Assembly: GCA_008638375.1 (NCBI GenBank)
Contig: CM018047.1
Span: forward strand, 52,832,679-52,896,678
Source: Nyssa sinensis
Taxonomy: Eukaryota > Streptophyta > Magnoliopsida > Cornales > Nyssaceae
Length of the DNA stretch: 64,000 nt
Direction: 5' to 3'
The notes under the pieces were generated by a model that saw only the letters and a list, made by a program, of their open reading frames with translations, did not search any database and was not told the DNA's origin. A program made the position numbers and the translations under genes. This document shows positions 15,142-26,879 of the stretch, in pieces (position 1 is the stretch's first letter; each line of letters starts with the position of its first letter).

Positions 15142-15317
15142 CACTTTACGGACCTTCCCCGACGGCCTGAGTAACCAGTATGCCTCACTTTACGGACCTT
15201 CCCCGACGGCCTGAGTAACCAGTATGTCTCACTTTACGGACCTTCCCCGACGGCCTGAGTAACCAGTATGTCTCACTTTACGGACCTTCCCCGACGGCCT
15301 GAGTATCCAGTATGCAC
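15142..15317. repeat. 44-bp tandem repeat, four copies, inside the left LTR
   Basis: The unit begins CACTTTACGGACCTTCCCCG and ends with CCAGTATGYCT. Four near-identical copies. The homologous position in the other LTR has six. Confidence 0.93.
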
Positions 15318-16436
15318 TATGCCAAATGCTCAACTCACGCCATGTCCAAAGAATCACACTATACCAATATGCTCATGATTCTACCATGTCACAATGTAAT
15401 CCCGATAAATCATCTTATCCCCACATGAAGCATGCTTTAAACACAATAACATTCCAATCACAAGATCCTTTCATCAAGGGTATATGCCAAGCACAACCCA
15501 CTTAGCATATGTTTTAAATCACGTATTACATAATCTCAACAATTCTCAAAACATAATCTACACATCTTGCTAACACATGCGATATACACATAGTCATGAT
15601 CCACATTCATCACCCAACTTCCAAAAAAAAATAGCATGAAGCACATAAGCATGTGAACAATCAAGCAAACATGTGAATCATTAAGTCAATATGGCAGTTA
15701 TTCCTAAGCTTAATTTTATTTCTTACTTAGCACAATATATCGTACCTGATGGGTTGGTCTCAACCCTAAGAAGTCGTACTCGTAGCGTAGTGGCTAGCAG
15801 TGAAATGTAGAAGGTCAGACTGCCTTCTCTCTGCCTTTCGGTGTTCCTAAAATCACAAAATGCAACTCAGTCCGTTTGTCACTTTAATGATGTTATTCAT
15901 CAAATTTTATGTCTCTTTATGATTGGTATCTCTTTTACTTAAACCAACTCTCTTATTGAGTTCGGAACGTTGAACAAAATCGGCCTAGGCTTTCGTAGAA
16001 TTCAATTTGGACGTTCGGGCTAAAAAGGGCAAAACAGTCATTTTGCACTTTCACGGGTTTTCATTTCCCGAGACCTTGTCCCCTAAATTGGACTCCACAT
16101 TTGAGTCCGGAATGTTCGAGACAATAAGATTTCACTATTTGTTTACTCAAATCAGGGTTCGTTTGACTGTGTTTTGACTCAAGGGCATTTTGGTAATTTT
16201 TTAGGGTACTATGGGTCTTTTATTTTTTTTCGGGACCTCATCTCGCGTCATGGACCTCACCATTGGTCTTAGGAGGTCCAAGATAGTAATAAAACATATA
16301 TAACTTGTCTTATTTCGGCTCCGGGCCATCTTGGTGTATTTACTTTAATTAAATAAATTTAATTTGTAAAACATAATAAAGTATAATATATATTTATTAG
16401 TTGCAGGAAAAGGACACGGGATTGTCCTGTCCAAGC

Positions 16437-16481
16437 TGGCTCACACGCTCGCCCCCACGCGCTTCACCCTGGTTCGAATCT
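16437..16481 (+). other. tRNA-like A/B box pair inside the LTR (possible SINE head)
   Basis: TGGCTCACACGC at 16,437 resembles a pol III A box. GGTTCGAATCT at 16,471-16,481 fits the B-box consensus GGTTCGANYCY. Spacing is about 34 nt, and a T-rich tract follows within 20 nt. The same pair occurs in the right LTR near 22,541-22,585. It may be an old SINE or a chance match, and no target duplication was identified. Confidence 0.35.
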
Positions 16482-17336
16482 CGGCCACCCTTTTTTCTTT
16501 TCTTTCTTTTCTTTTTCTTTCCATCTCAATTAGACAATTGGGCCCAACCACTTAAACAACCCAGGCCCAAAATTTATTTTTAAAAGAAACAAACCCCAAC
16601 CCATTTAAAACAAACCAGGCCCAAGGGTTACAGGCCCAGGCTCAACAGGAACAGCCCAAGTCGCCCTTGCGCCCACACGGTTCCCCGACCACCCTCCGGT
16701 CGTCACCTCCGGCCACAGTCGCCGGACGGCAACTGTTTTTCTTCACTTTCTCACGATCTTTTACGTCCGAAATTTTCTGATTTTTACACCAAATTGATCC
16801 CCAAACATTGAGGGACTTATTCGGACTGTTTTGAACCTCGCCCATGCCTGGTTTTCGACATGCAAAAACCCAGATTCCGGCCATGGACCCAGATTCCGGC
16901 GAGCAAGATTTTTCTCATTTCTTGCTTATTTCTCTACGATTTTTCTTAAAATTTTCCTATTTCATTTTCGGCATGTAATTAGATCAGTTCCAAATCAATT
17001 ACTTTAAATTTTACACATGAAAGGATGGCTTCCTAACTTTTCCGTCCGACCTGCAACTGGTTCTCGTTCCCTCATTTCTCAACCATTTGATTCGATTATT
17101 TTTCCTAATTACTCCAGATTTCATGCTCTTTCTAGTCCTATATTCAAAATAGATTAATCATGCTAGGAAAATTCCGAAACAAAAAGTGACTCACCTTGGT
17201 TTCGGTTTTTCTCTCCTTGGGTTGAGCCCCTCCTCGTGCGACTCCTTCTCAGTCTCGGTCCCCTTCACTTCACTCTCATTCCCTCTTTCTTTCTTCTGAC
17301 TTTCTCTTTAAGATCAAGACCCAACACACCTCATGT

Positions 17337-17340
<4 letters not shown>

Positions 17341-17367
<27 letters not shown>

Positions 17368-17960
17368 GTATATATCTCTCTTTCTCTTTCCCCATATGTC
17401 TCCCTCACACTCTCTCACGCAACCTCCTTGCAACAGCCACCCTTCCCTACCTTTTCTGACTTTCCCTACTGCTCTATCACTCCCCCTTTTTCTCCCTTTT
17501 CAGAATGCATTAAATGCATTCCTTGTGCATTTGGTTTTCCATATATATTATATGGTACACTCACACACACGGCTGCACTCACACACACACACGGCCAATC
17601 TTGCGCACACTGCCCCCCCCCACACACATATATTTATATATAAATATTTAAATACACACATATATGTACACATCACACACATACATGTACATCACACACA
17701 CACATATATATATATATATTATATTTGTCTATATATATATATTTAAATACATTAAATATATATACATATACATATGCACATAACAAACATGTAATATATA
17801 TATATATATATACATCCATGTTCCACCATATACACCTACACATACATAACACATATTTTTGTACATATATATATTTTCATATACGTATGTATATATTAAA
17901 TTCCGGACACGTACACATGCACTCATATTTCACGACTTATACTTATACACGTAATGCATG
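17341..17960. repeat. TC/TA/CA simple-sequence region in the left LTR
   Basis: CT, AT and CA dinucleotide runs and TATATACA-like tracts cover most of the interval. The right LTR has the homologous region at about 23,440-24,000 with different run lengths. Confidence 0.85.
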
Positions 17961-19052
17961 TAGGCACTAAAATGCGTTGGCACACGCATTTCGAGACATG
18001 GTCCTAGGTTACTCGGGTGTCGCCCGTACTGACTACTCAAAACAAATCGTTCATACCTCAAATCGTTCAATCTATAAAATATCCCGACGTAGAGCCCTAA
18101 CAGCTCGGGTTACTTGGGTACTATACAACTTAGCCGGTCTACCTCGATTTACGTACCATGTCCCGGTTTAGGGTACTACAGTCCTCTTAGCAAAACGAAA
18201 AAAAAAATTCATTCCCAATTTTTCATGTCTCTACATCTTTCCCTCTTTAAAGAAATTTCGTCCCGAAATTTAAAATAAAATAAAATAAAACTTGATGTTC
18301 ATAATGATACTCTAAGATCTCCTATGCATGCGACGATCATCCAATCAACCTCAAATCAAACCATGCAATTCTTTCATAGTTCCTCACAATGTCATCAATA
18401 CATCACTTGTACTATAATGCAATTTAACAACCTAATATCCTAAAAAAAAAAAAAAAATTCAGAATGATTAGCTCAAAATGTTATTGTATCATGGAGACGT
18501 GTAGCCTTACCTATGGATCACCCACCTCTCCCTCAGCCAGGCGATGTAGAATGCATTACCCTCTCCCATTACCATCTCCCCCTTAGGCTCAGCCTCCCTA
18601 GCGGGCGTGCAGCGGCGTGCAGACATCTCCACACTCCCTGCTAGGGTCTGGTGCTGATCCCATCTGTAACGACCCACTCCATATGACACAACACATAATG
18701 AAAATCCTCAAACCATGTTGGCTCATTAATGTCAAATCCCCAAATCCATCCAAACGTCAAGACTCACCTCAATAATTCAACACAATAACAAAAAAAAAAA
18801 AAAAAATTCTCACTATTCACAAGGACATCTCAAAGTCTCTCACCCACATGTGATGACCATTTAACTAATCTCAAATCAAGCCATGAAATCACCTCGTGAT
18901 TTATCACCATGGCATCAACATATCACTCGTATCTCAATGCAACTCAATAACCTATTATTCCCCCAAGGTTACTCTAACTCATCGGAGCTTACCAATAACC
19001 TACCACATCCATATCCAAGCATTAAAAATCCATCCCGAAATATACCTACATA

Positions 19053-19085
<33 letters not shown>

Positions 19086-20090
19086 CAATAAGAACACAAG
19101 CTGTTATACGGTTAACTAGGTATACATCCAACCCTATAGACATCCAAGCTTATAGCCATCTCACAAACAAGAAGAACATAGTCTACCTCCTAATTTCACT
19201 CGGCCTACTACATAGATATAATCATCTAGTCCTAGTTCATCAATGACTCAGCATACCACACCTTGTTCAATTTCACACCGTAAGGCAATAATCACTCATC
19301 TAATCATGTAATCCAAACCAGCCAGATCAACTTAAAGTCTAACCCCTCCTAACTCATAAGAAAGTCCATCCTAGAAGGATCTATGAGCACCCCGTGAAAT
19401 AAAGAAAACATCCCCCTCAAGAATACACACCGTCTCTCTCCCCCTATAGCAATACTCGCCAAAAATGTAAATAACCAATCCATCCCGACTCGTTGGTTAC
19501 ACTAAACGACTAACGCCGAGTTCTAATACACCCTTTCACCAGGGAGGATTTTATTTAAACAACACTATATACGTGTTCTCAATTCATACTAGTGTTTAAC
19601 TAGCCTACAAATACTCAATCCCCAATGAATGTTATCCGAAAATAAGACCCTTTCTTTTATAAACAGGGTTTAACACAAGGGCATCTCTAAAATTTTTAAG
19701 GTAAGAAATCGAAGTATCCATTATCCAATCTATACACAAAAGTTCCACAAGTCTTAATTCTTGTTTTAGTATCTTAAGTTTTGATGTGTCTTTTATCATT
19801 TCTTACTTTTAGCTAGGTAATAACCCTTCATGGATCACAACTCCTTTTGTTACTGGCTAATGGGGCACCATCCATCAACTGTAACACAAGACCTGAGACC
19901 AATCCAGTCTGTATAAATATCCTAATCATAATACTATAATCCATGAAAATTGGTTACTAACCTAGCACACATATATAAAATCAACAAGCCACAATCAACA
20001 GCTAACACATAAACATGCAAATATACAATCCATTCCAAGAACACGCAAATACATGTGGGAACACAACCAACAAGGCATATAACCAAGTCC

Positions 20091-20252
20091 ACGGTCTATC
20101 TCATAAATAACCAGGTATACGACCTATCATATAGATAACTAGGTGCATAACTTATCTCATAAATAACTAGGCATACGGCCTACCGTATAGATAACTAAGT
20201 GCACGACCTATATCTTAATAACTAGGCACATGGCCTATCCCATAAGGTATAC
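20091..20252. repeat. 28-bp tandem repeat, about 5.5 diverged copies
   Basis: Units such as ACGGTCTATCTCATAAATAA and ACGACCTATCATATAGATAA alternate, giving a 56-bp higher-order period (CTCATAAATAAC units alternating with ATATAGATAAC units). Confidence 0.8.
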
Positions 20253-20443
20253 GCTCATGCATTTCTAATCTCAGTCAACCACCCCATCCAACAATTCACG
20301 GGCCTCCTATCTATCGAGAAATCAAGTATAGTGTACACTCGTTCACACCTGTTCAACAAGCGCACATAAAAAATACAACACAAACTCTCTCAACTAAACT
20401 AAAAGTCTAAACTCATCCCACTGTCCCTAGGTATTCGAACCTA

Positions 20444-20456
20444 GGCTCTGATACCA
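20444..20456 (-). promoter_or_regulatory. Primer binding site, tRNA-iMet type
   Basis: The minus strand reads TGGTATCAGAGCC, complementary to the 3' end of plant initiator tRNA-Met, three bases after the 5' LTR end. This fixes the element's orientation as minus. Confidence 0.88.
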
Positions 20457-20459
20457 CGT

Positions 20460-23400
20460 TGTCACGCCCCGAATTCCAGCGAACCCAAGGCGCGACTATC
20501 GAGACAGTAAATAAAATAAAATAATAAAGAACAATCTAAACGGATTTAACTAAACATGTTTCCATTCCCATTAATACATAGAAAATAACTTAAAGTACAT
20601 CCCACCATTACAGTGTTCACAGGTCATTCGGGCTTAAGCCCTACATCACAAAACATGCCCCAACGGGCCAAATATCCTCCTAAGTTCATATCTCCTCCAC
20701 TTTGCAAGACTTCCTCAAGTCTCAAGTGCCGGGAGCGTCATCTGAAATGTTTGTCCCACGAATGGGTCAGCTCAACTGCTGGTACAATATAATGTTAATG
20801 CAAGAAACAAAATTAAGGGCGTGGCATGTGCAAGTGTACAGTTATATCTACATGGCATTCAACATCATGCATACAATATACTAGCAATAGTCTACATGTC
20901 ATCCAACTCATTAACATAATCTAAGGTGTGGCATGTGCAAGTGTACAATTATATCTTCATGCACAATTATAACCTACATGCCATCCTATTCATCCATACA
21001 ATGCATTAACAAGATTCAAAACAATTATAACCTACATGCCATCCAATTCATCCATACAATGCATTAACAAGACTTATCCCACATTCATGAATTCATTAAT
21101 ACAATGCAATGAAATATGCGTGATGCACCCATGCAAACTCCATGTACACCCATGACTTACTTTACGGACCTTCCCCGACGGCCTGAGTAACCAATATGCC
21201 TCACTTTACGGACCTTCCCCGACGGCCTGAGTAACCAGTATGCCTCACTTTACGGACTTTCCCTGACGGCCTGAGTAACTAGTATGTCTCACTTTACGGA
21301 CCTTCCCTGACGGCCTGAGTAGCTAGTATGTCTTACTTTACGGACCTTCCCCGACGGCCTGAGTAGCTAATATGTCTCACTTTACGGACCTTCCCCGACG
21401 GCCTGAGTATCTAGTATGCACTATGCCAAATGCTCAACTCACGCCATGTCCAAAGAATCACACTATGCCAATATGCTCATGATTCTACCATGTCACAATG
21501 TAATCTCGATAAATCATCTTGTCCCTACATGAAGCATGCTTTAAACACAATAACATTCCAATCACAAGATCCTTTCATCAAGGGTATATGCCAAGCACAA
21601 CCCACTTAGCACATGTTTTAAATCACGTATTACATAATCTCAACAATTCTCAAAACATAATCTACACATCTTGCTAACACATGCGATATACACATAGTCA
21701 TGATCCACATTCATCACCCAACTTCCAAAAAAAAATAGCATGAAGCACATAAGCATGTGAACAATCAAGCAAACATGTGAATCATCAAGTCAATATGGCA
21801 GTTATTCCTTAGCTTAATTTTATTTCTTACTTAGCACAATATATCGTACCTAATGGGTTGGTCTCAACCCTAAGAAGTCGTACTTGTAGCGTAGTGGCTA
21901 GCAGTGAAATGTAGAAGGTCAGACTGCCTTCTCTCTGCCTTTCGGTGTTCCTAAAATCACAAAATGCAACTCAGTCCGTTTGTCACTTTAATGATGCTAT
22001 TCATCAAATTTTATGTCTCTTTATGATTGGTATCTCTTTTACTTAAACCAACTCTACTATTGAGTTCGGAACGTCGAACAAAATCGGCCTAGGCTTTCGT
22101 AGAATTCAATTTGGACGTTCGGGCTAAAAAGGGCAAAACAGTCATTTTGCACTTTCACGGGTTTTCATTTCCCGAGACCTTGTCTCCTAAATTGGACTCC
22201 ACATTTGAGTCCGGAATGTTCGAGACAATAAGATTTCACTATTTGTTTACTCAAATCGGGGTTCGTTTGACTGTGTTTTGACTCAAGGGCATTTTGGTAA
22301 TTTTTTAGGGTGCTATGGGTCTTTTATTTTTTTCGGGACCTCATCTCGTGTCACGGACCTCACCATTGGTCTTAGGAGGTCCAAGATAGTAATAAAACAT
22401 ATATAACTTGTCTTATTTCGGCTCCGGGCCATCTTGGTGTATTTACTTTAATTAAATAAATTTAATTTGTAAAACAGAATAAAGTATAATATATATTTAT
22501 TAGTTGCAGGAAAAGGACACGGGATTGTCCTGTCCAAGCTGGCTCACGCGCTCGCCCCCACACGCTTCACCCTGGTTCGAATCTCGGCCACCCCTTTTTC
22601 TTTTCTTTCTTTCATTTTTCTTTCCATCTCAATTAGACAATTGGGCCCAACCACTTAAACAACCCAGGCCCAAAATTTCTTTTTAAAACAAACAAACCCC
22701 AACCCATTTAAAACAAACCAGGCCCAAGGGTTACAAGCCCAGGCTCAACAGGAACGGCCCAAGTCGCCCATGCGCCCACACGGTTCCCCGACCACCCTCC
22801 AGTCGTCACCTCCGACCACAGTCGCCGGACGGCGACTGTTTTTCTTCACTTTCTCACGATCTTTTACGTCCAAAATTTTTTGATTTTTACACCAAATTGA
22901 TCCCCAAACATTGAGGGACTTATTCGGACTGTTTTGAACCTTACCCATGCCTGGTTTCCGACATGCAAAAACCCAGATTTCGGCCATGGACCCAGATTCC
23001 GGCGAGCAAGATTTTTCTCATTTCTTGCTTATTTCTCTACGATTTTTCTTAAAATTTTCCTATTTCATTTTCGGCATGTAATTAGATCAGTTCCAAATCA
23101 ATTACTTTAAATTTTACACATGAAAGGATGGGCTTCCCAACTTTTCCGTCCGACCTGCAACTGGTTCTCGTTCCCTCATTTCTCAACCATTTGATTCGAT
23201 TATTTTTCCTAATTACTCCAGATTTCATGCTCTTTTTAGTCCTACATTCAAAATAGATTAATCATGCTAGGAAAATTCCGAAACAGAAAGTGACTCACCT
23301 TGGTTTTGGTTTTTCTCTCCTTGGGTTGAGCCCCTCCTCGTGCGACTCCTTCTCAGTCTCGGTCCCCTTCACTTCACTCTCATTCCCTCTTTCTTTCTTT

Positions 23401-23713
23401 TGACTTTCTCTCTAAGATCGAGACCCAACACACCTCATGTTCTCTCTCTCTCTCTCTCTCTCTATATGTATATATCTCTCTTTCTCTCTCCTCATACGTC
23501 TCCCTTACACTCTCTCACGCAACCTCCCTGCAACAGCCACCCTTCCCTACCTTTTCTGACTTTCCCTACTGCTCTATCACTCCCCCCTTTTCTCCCTTTT
23601 CAGAATGCATTAAATGCATTCCTTGTGCATTTGGTTTTCCATATATATTATATGGTACACTCACACACATGGCTGCACTCACACACACACGGCCAATCTT
23701 GCGTACACTGCCC

Positions 23714-23751
<38 letters not shown>

Positions 23752-24324
23752 AATATTTAAATACACACATATATGTACACATCACACACATACATGTACA
23801 TCACACATATATATATATATTATATTTGTCTATATATATATATATATATTTAAATACATTAAATATATATACATATGCATATGCACATAACATATATGTA
23901 ATATATATATATATACATTCTTCTTCCACCATATACACCTACACATACATAACACACATTTTTGTACATGTATATATATTTTCATATACGTACGTATATA
24001 TTAAATTCCGGGCACGTACACATGCACTCATATTTCACGGCTTATACACGTAACGCATGTAGGCACGAAAATGCGTGGGCACACGCATTTCGAGACATGG
24101 TCCTAGGTTACTCGGGTGTCGCTCGTACTGACTACTCAAAACAAATTGTTCATACCTCAAATCGTTCAATCTATAAAATATCCCGACGTAGAGCCCTAAC
24201 AGCTCGGGTTACTTGGGTACTATACAACTTAGCCGGTCTACCTCGATTTACGTACTATGTCCCGGTTCAGGGTACTACAGTCCTCTTAGCAAAACGAAAA
24301 AAAAAATTCATTCTCAATTTTCCA
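20460..24324 (-). repeat. LARD 5' LTR (right copy)
   Basis: 3,865 bp. It ends TTTTCCA at 24,324 (TGGAAAA on the minus strand). Immediately to the right begins DNA homologous to 53,635 onward, so this LTR edge coincides with the edge of the segmental duplication copy. Confidence 0.85.
21158..21421. repeat. 44-bp tandem repeat, six copies, inside the right LTR
   Basis: Same unit as at 15,142, more diverged between copies (GACTTTCCCTGA and TAGCTAGTATG variants). Confidence 0.93.
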
Positions 24325-24423
24325 TTAGATTAGCTGAATTTATATGCAACTTCTGTTCAAAAGCAATTTATTTAGTGATAGCCATGTGAAATGTTAAGTC
24401 AAAAGTGTTTTATGTTCTATAAA

Positions 24424-24603
24424 TATATTTTTTTTGGTAATCCAAGGTGTCCCCGGGCCACTTTGTACATACCTTGAGACTAATTCTTGCAGCCTTGAGA
24501 ATCGTGGGTGGCTCCAAGGGTAATTTCTCTTGCTGGCACGGTGGATTGAATTGGTAATCTTGGGAGCAAGCGGCTTGATTTTCCCTCGGCCAACCTCTTG
24601 AGG
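24424..24603 (-). mobile_element. tRNA-derived SINE with 14-bp target duplication
   Basis: On the minus strand it starts CCTCAAGAGGTTGGCCGAGG (A-box-like TGGCCGAGGG), has a decayed B box (AATTCAATCC where GTTCGAATCC is expected) and ends in an A-rich tail (AAAAAAAATATA). It is flanked by TTATGTTGTATAAA (24,604-24,617) and TTATGTTCTATAAA (24,410-24,423), a 14-bp duplication with one mismatch. About 180 bp long. The homologous insertion is in the right segmental copy, so it predates the duplication. Confidence 0.8.
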
Positions 24604-25048
24604 TTATGTTGTATAAATTCTATTCTGACATATATTCATATATAAATAAAATTTGAAAATATCCTAATTAAAAAAAGAAAAGAAAAGAAAAGAAAATTAT
24701 TTCAATGTAGAAAAAAAACGGGACGTTACTCTGTATTGGTTTTGCCTAATACAACTTGCATTATTTAAGTAATCTCTTCTTTCATTAGTCTCTCAATAAT
24801 GACAACACTAGAGTTTCCCACCAAAAAGATTAATTAATGCCCAGTCATAGTCTTATTTACTCCTCATGAAAACACAGTATGGTCGGATTGATAAAGATAT
24901 GAGAATTTCTAAAATAAAAAAAAAAAAAACCCACTTCAAAAAAGTTTGCTATAAGTACTCAACACTATCACATAACTTCACATCCTCCATCCTAAATCTA
25001 TATTCATCTATATATATATATATTATTGTAACTCTTTTTTTATCTTAG

Positions 25049-25379
<331 letters not shown>

Positions 25380-26879
25380 AGGGTCGATACATTATGTGCC
25401 TGAGAAATGTGCCTAAATTCAAATAGTAATTATTATTCTTCATATGGCAGCAGTAATAGGGTTAAGAAATGTGCCTGAGAGTTTATTTCTCTGTATTTGT
25501 TTAATTTTTATTTCTTTTGGGTACATGACATAGAATTCAAATGGATTTTCCACTATGTAAAAATAGCAAGTAAGAAAAAAAGAATCAGTTTTGGTGGTTT
25601 CTTTTTCTTTTCTGAGTTGTTAGATGATGTAAATGAAAGGAAAATATAAATAACAGAAAGTTCATAAGGAGATTATGAGTTTTCAATTTTCTACTTACAA
25701 ATGTATTGGTGGACTTTATCGATATTTAGGTTGCATGGTCATTACAGGTACTTGTGGATGAAGGAGAAGAGTCACATCCATGAACAATATGAAAGTCTCA
25801 TAATGAATCCTATCTCCTAATTTTACTTTATCTAATGTTATTCAATTAATTAAACAATATGCTACCACCTATTTTTATTATTTTAATTTAAGTTAAATGA
25901 GATAATATTTTGTGGAGTTTTATTTAAAATAACCTGTAATATAACAACCACATCATGTGAAAGGAGTCATAAAATAATTTGAACAAATTTTTAGTGCTAG
26001 TCTATTAAATCTCTTGAACTTACTTAACATGACTAGCACTGAAAAATTGAATTCACTTGTACCAAGAGACTAAATTCACTAGTATCCAAATAATCACACT
26101 AACAAATAAATTGTTTTAATAAAATATAGGTCTGATAAAACGGACAGGTTGGACGGGTTTGTAAACGAGTCGGACCATAAATGGGTTGAACCCATGTTTG
26201 GCCCGAATTAGTCGGGTCAAATACAGGTCGGTTCATAAATGGGTCGGGTCAACCATAATTTAACCCACTACTCAACTTTTTTTAGAAACAAAACACTACC
26301 TAACATTGTTACATTTCGATCAAATAATATAACTAACAAAATTCATCATGTTTTTTTGTTAAAATTTTTGTGAATACACATTAAATTTTTTTTTTTATTT
26401 CTCTATTAGTATATCTAATGAGGTGAAATTTATGATGATTGCTTTCACAGGTTCATTTTCTTTTTTAGTATGAACTAAAAGTATGCAGACTTCTAATTCA
26501 TGTTCAAGATTTCACTAGTCAGGAGGATTGATTTATTGTCCAGATCATTTCGGTCTCATACTCATTTCAAAATAAGCAACTCTCTTTCTTTTTATACTAT
26601 GCTTGTACAACAGAGATCCAGTTTGGTCTGGTTCTTATATGACATGTTTTTTTACTCCAACTTAAGTAGCTATCAAATGCATAACTACAATACTGAATGC
26701 AAAGAACACTAACACTGCCCAATTCTTTTGCAAACATATTCCAAACAATCATTTATAAACTATATAGTAGTCTCATCATTAACAAATCTCAAACAAAACT
26801 TACATTATCAAAATTATATTATTTTAGAAATCTTTAAAAAATGGAGACAGTAGACATTTTTACAACCTGACCTATTGCT
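25380..26879. other. Intergenic, no gene seen
   Basis: AT-rich. Around 26,130-26,260 there are GGGTCGG/TGGGTC-type repeats. I see no exon. The segment downstream of the receptor kinase stop (below 26,880) would hold its 3' UTR. Confidence 0.5.

Larger units (their letters stand above)
14444..18225 (-). repeat. LARD 3' LTR (left copy)
   Basis: 3,782 bp, nearly identical to the right copy over its whole length, with scattered substitutions. It carries four 44-bp units against six in the right copy, which explains nearly all of the length difference. Short open frames in it (for example near 16,401 and 17,236) are simple-sequence artefacts. Confidence 0.85.
18226..20459 (-). mobile_element. LARD internal region, non-coding
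   Basis: Contains the primer site at its right end and the PPT-like end at its left. No reverse transcriptase, gag or integrase similarity in any frame. It includes a diverged internal duplication (about 18,310-18,440 and 18,840-18,965 share CTCAAATCAARCCATG and TCACTYGTAYY stretches) and a 28-bp tandem array at 20,091-20,252. Confidence 0.75.
14444..24324 (-). mobile_element. LARD: non-coding LTR retrotransposon derivative, Ty3/gypsy-like
   Basis: Two direct repeats of about 3.8 kb (14,444-18,225 and 20,460-24,324) bracket 2.23 kb of non-coding DNA. On the minus strand each LTR begins TG (TGAAAAATTG or TGGAAAATTG) and ends GGGGCGTGACA. The 5' LTR is followed after 3 nt by TGGTATCAGAGCC, the tRNA-iMet primer site. 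Just before the 3' LTR lies GGACGAAATTTCTTTAAAG with a purine-rich tract, a signature seen at the 3' end of Tekay/Del-type gypsy internal regions. No gag, protease, RT or integrase is present, so it would need proteins in trans. The bases outside the two LTRs (GGGGT and TTAGA) do not match, so a simple insertion is not preserved. Confidence 0.82.

Noticed and set aside
18181..18225. LTR end placed at GGTACTACA (18,180 and 24,279)
   Set aside because: The next 45 bases are also shared by both copies and end in CA, and the purine-rich PPT-like tract lies just beyond them, so the longer LTR explains the data better.
18507..18689. 60-codon minus-strand frame in the LARD interior as a gag remnant
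   Set aside because: It has no capsid or zinc-knuckle motif and no retroelement similarity.
14444..24324. Two independent solo LTRs
   Set aside because: A primer site adjoins one LTR and a PPT-like tract the other, in matching orientation, so they bracket one internal region.
16401..24333. Open frames of 60-237 codons inside the LARD LTRs
   Set aside because: They are rich in YIYIY, HTHTH and SLSLS from TA, CA and TC runs, occur in both LTRs with shifted lengths, and match no protein family.
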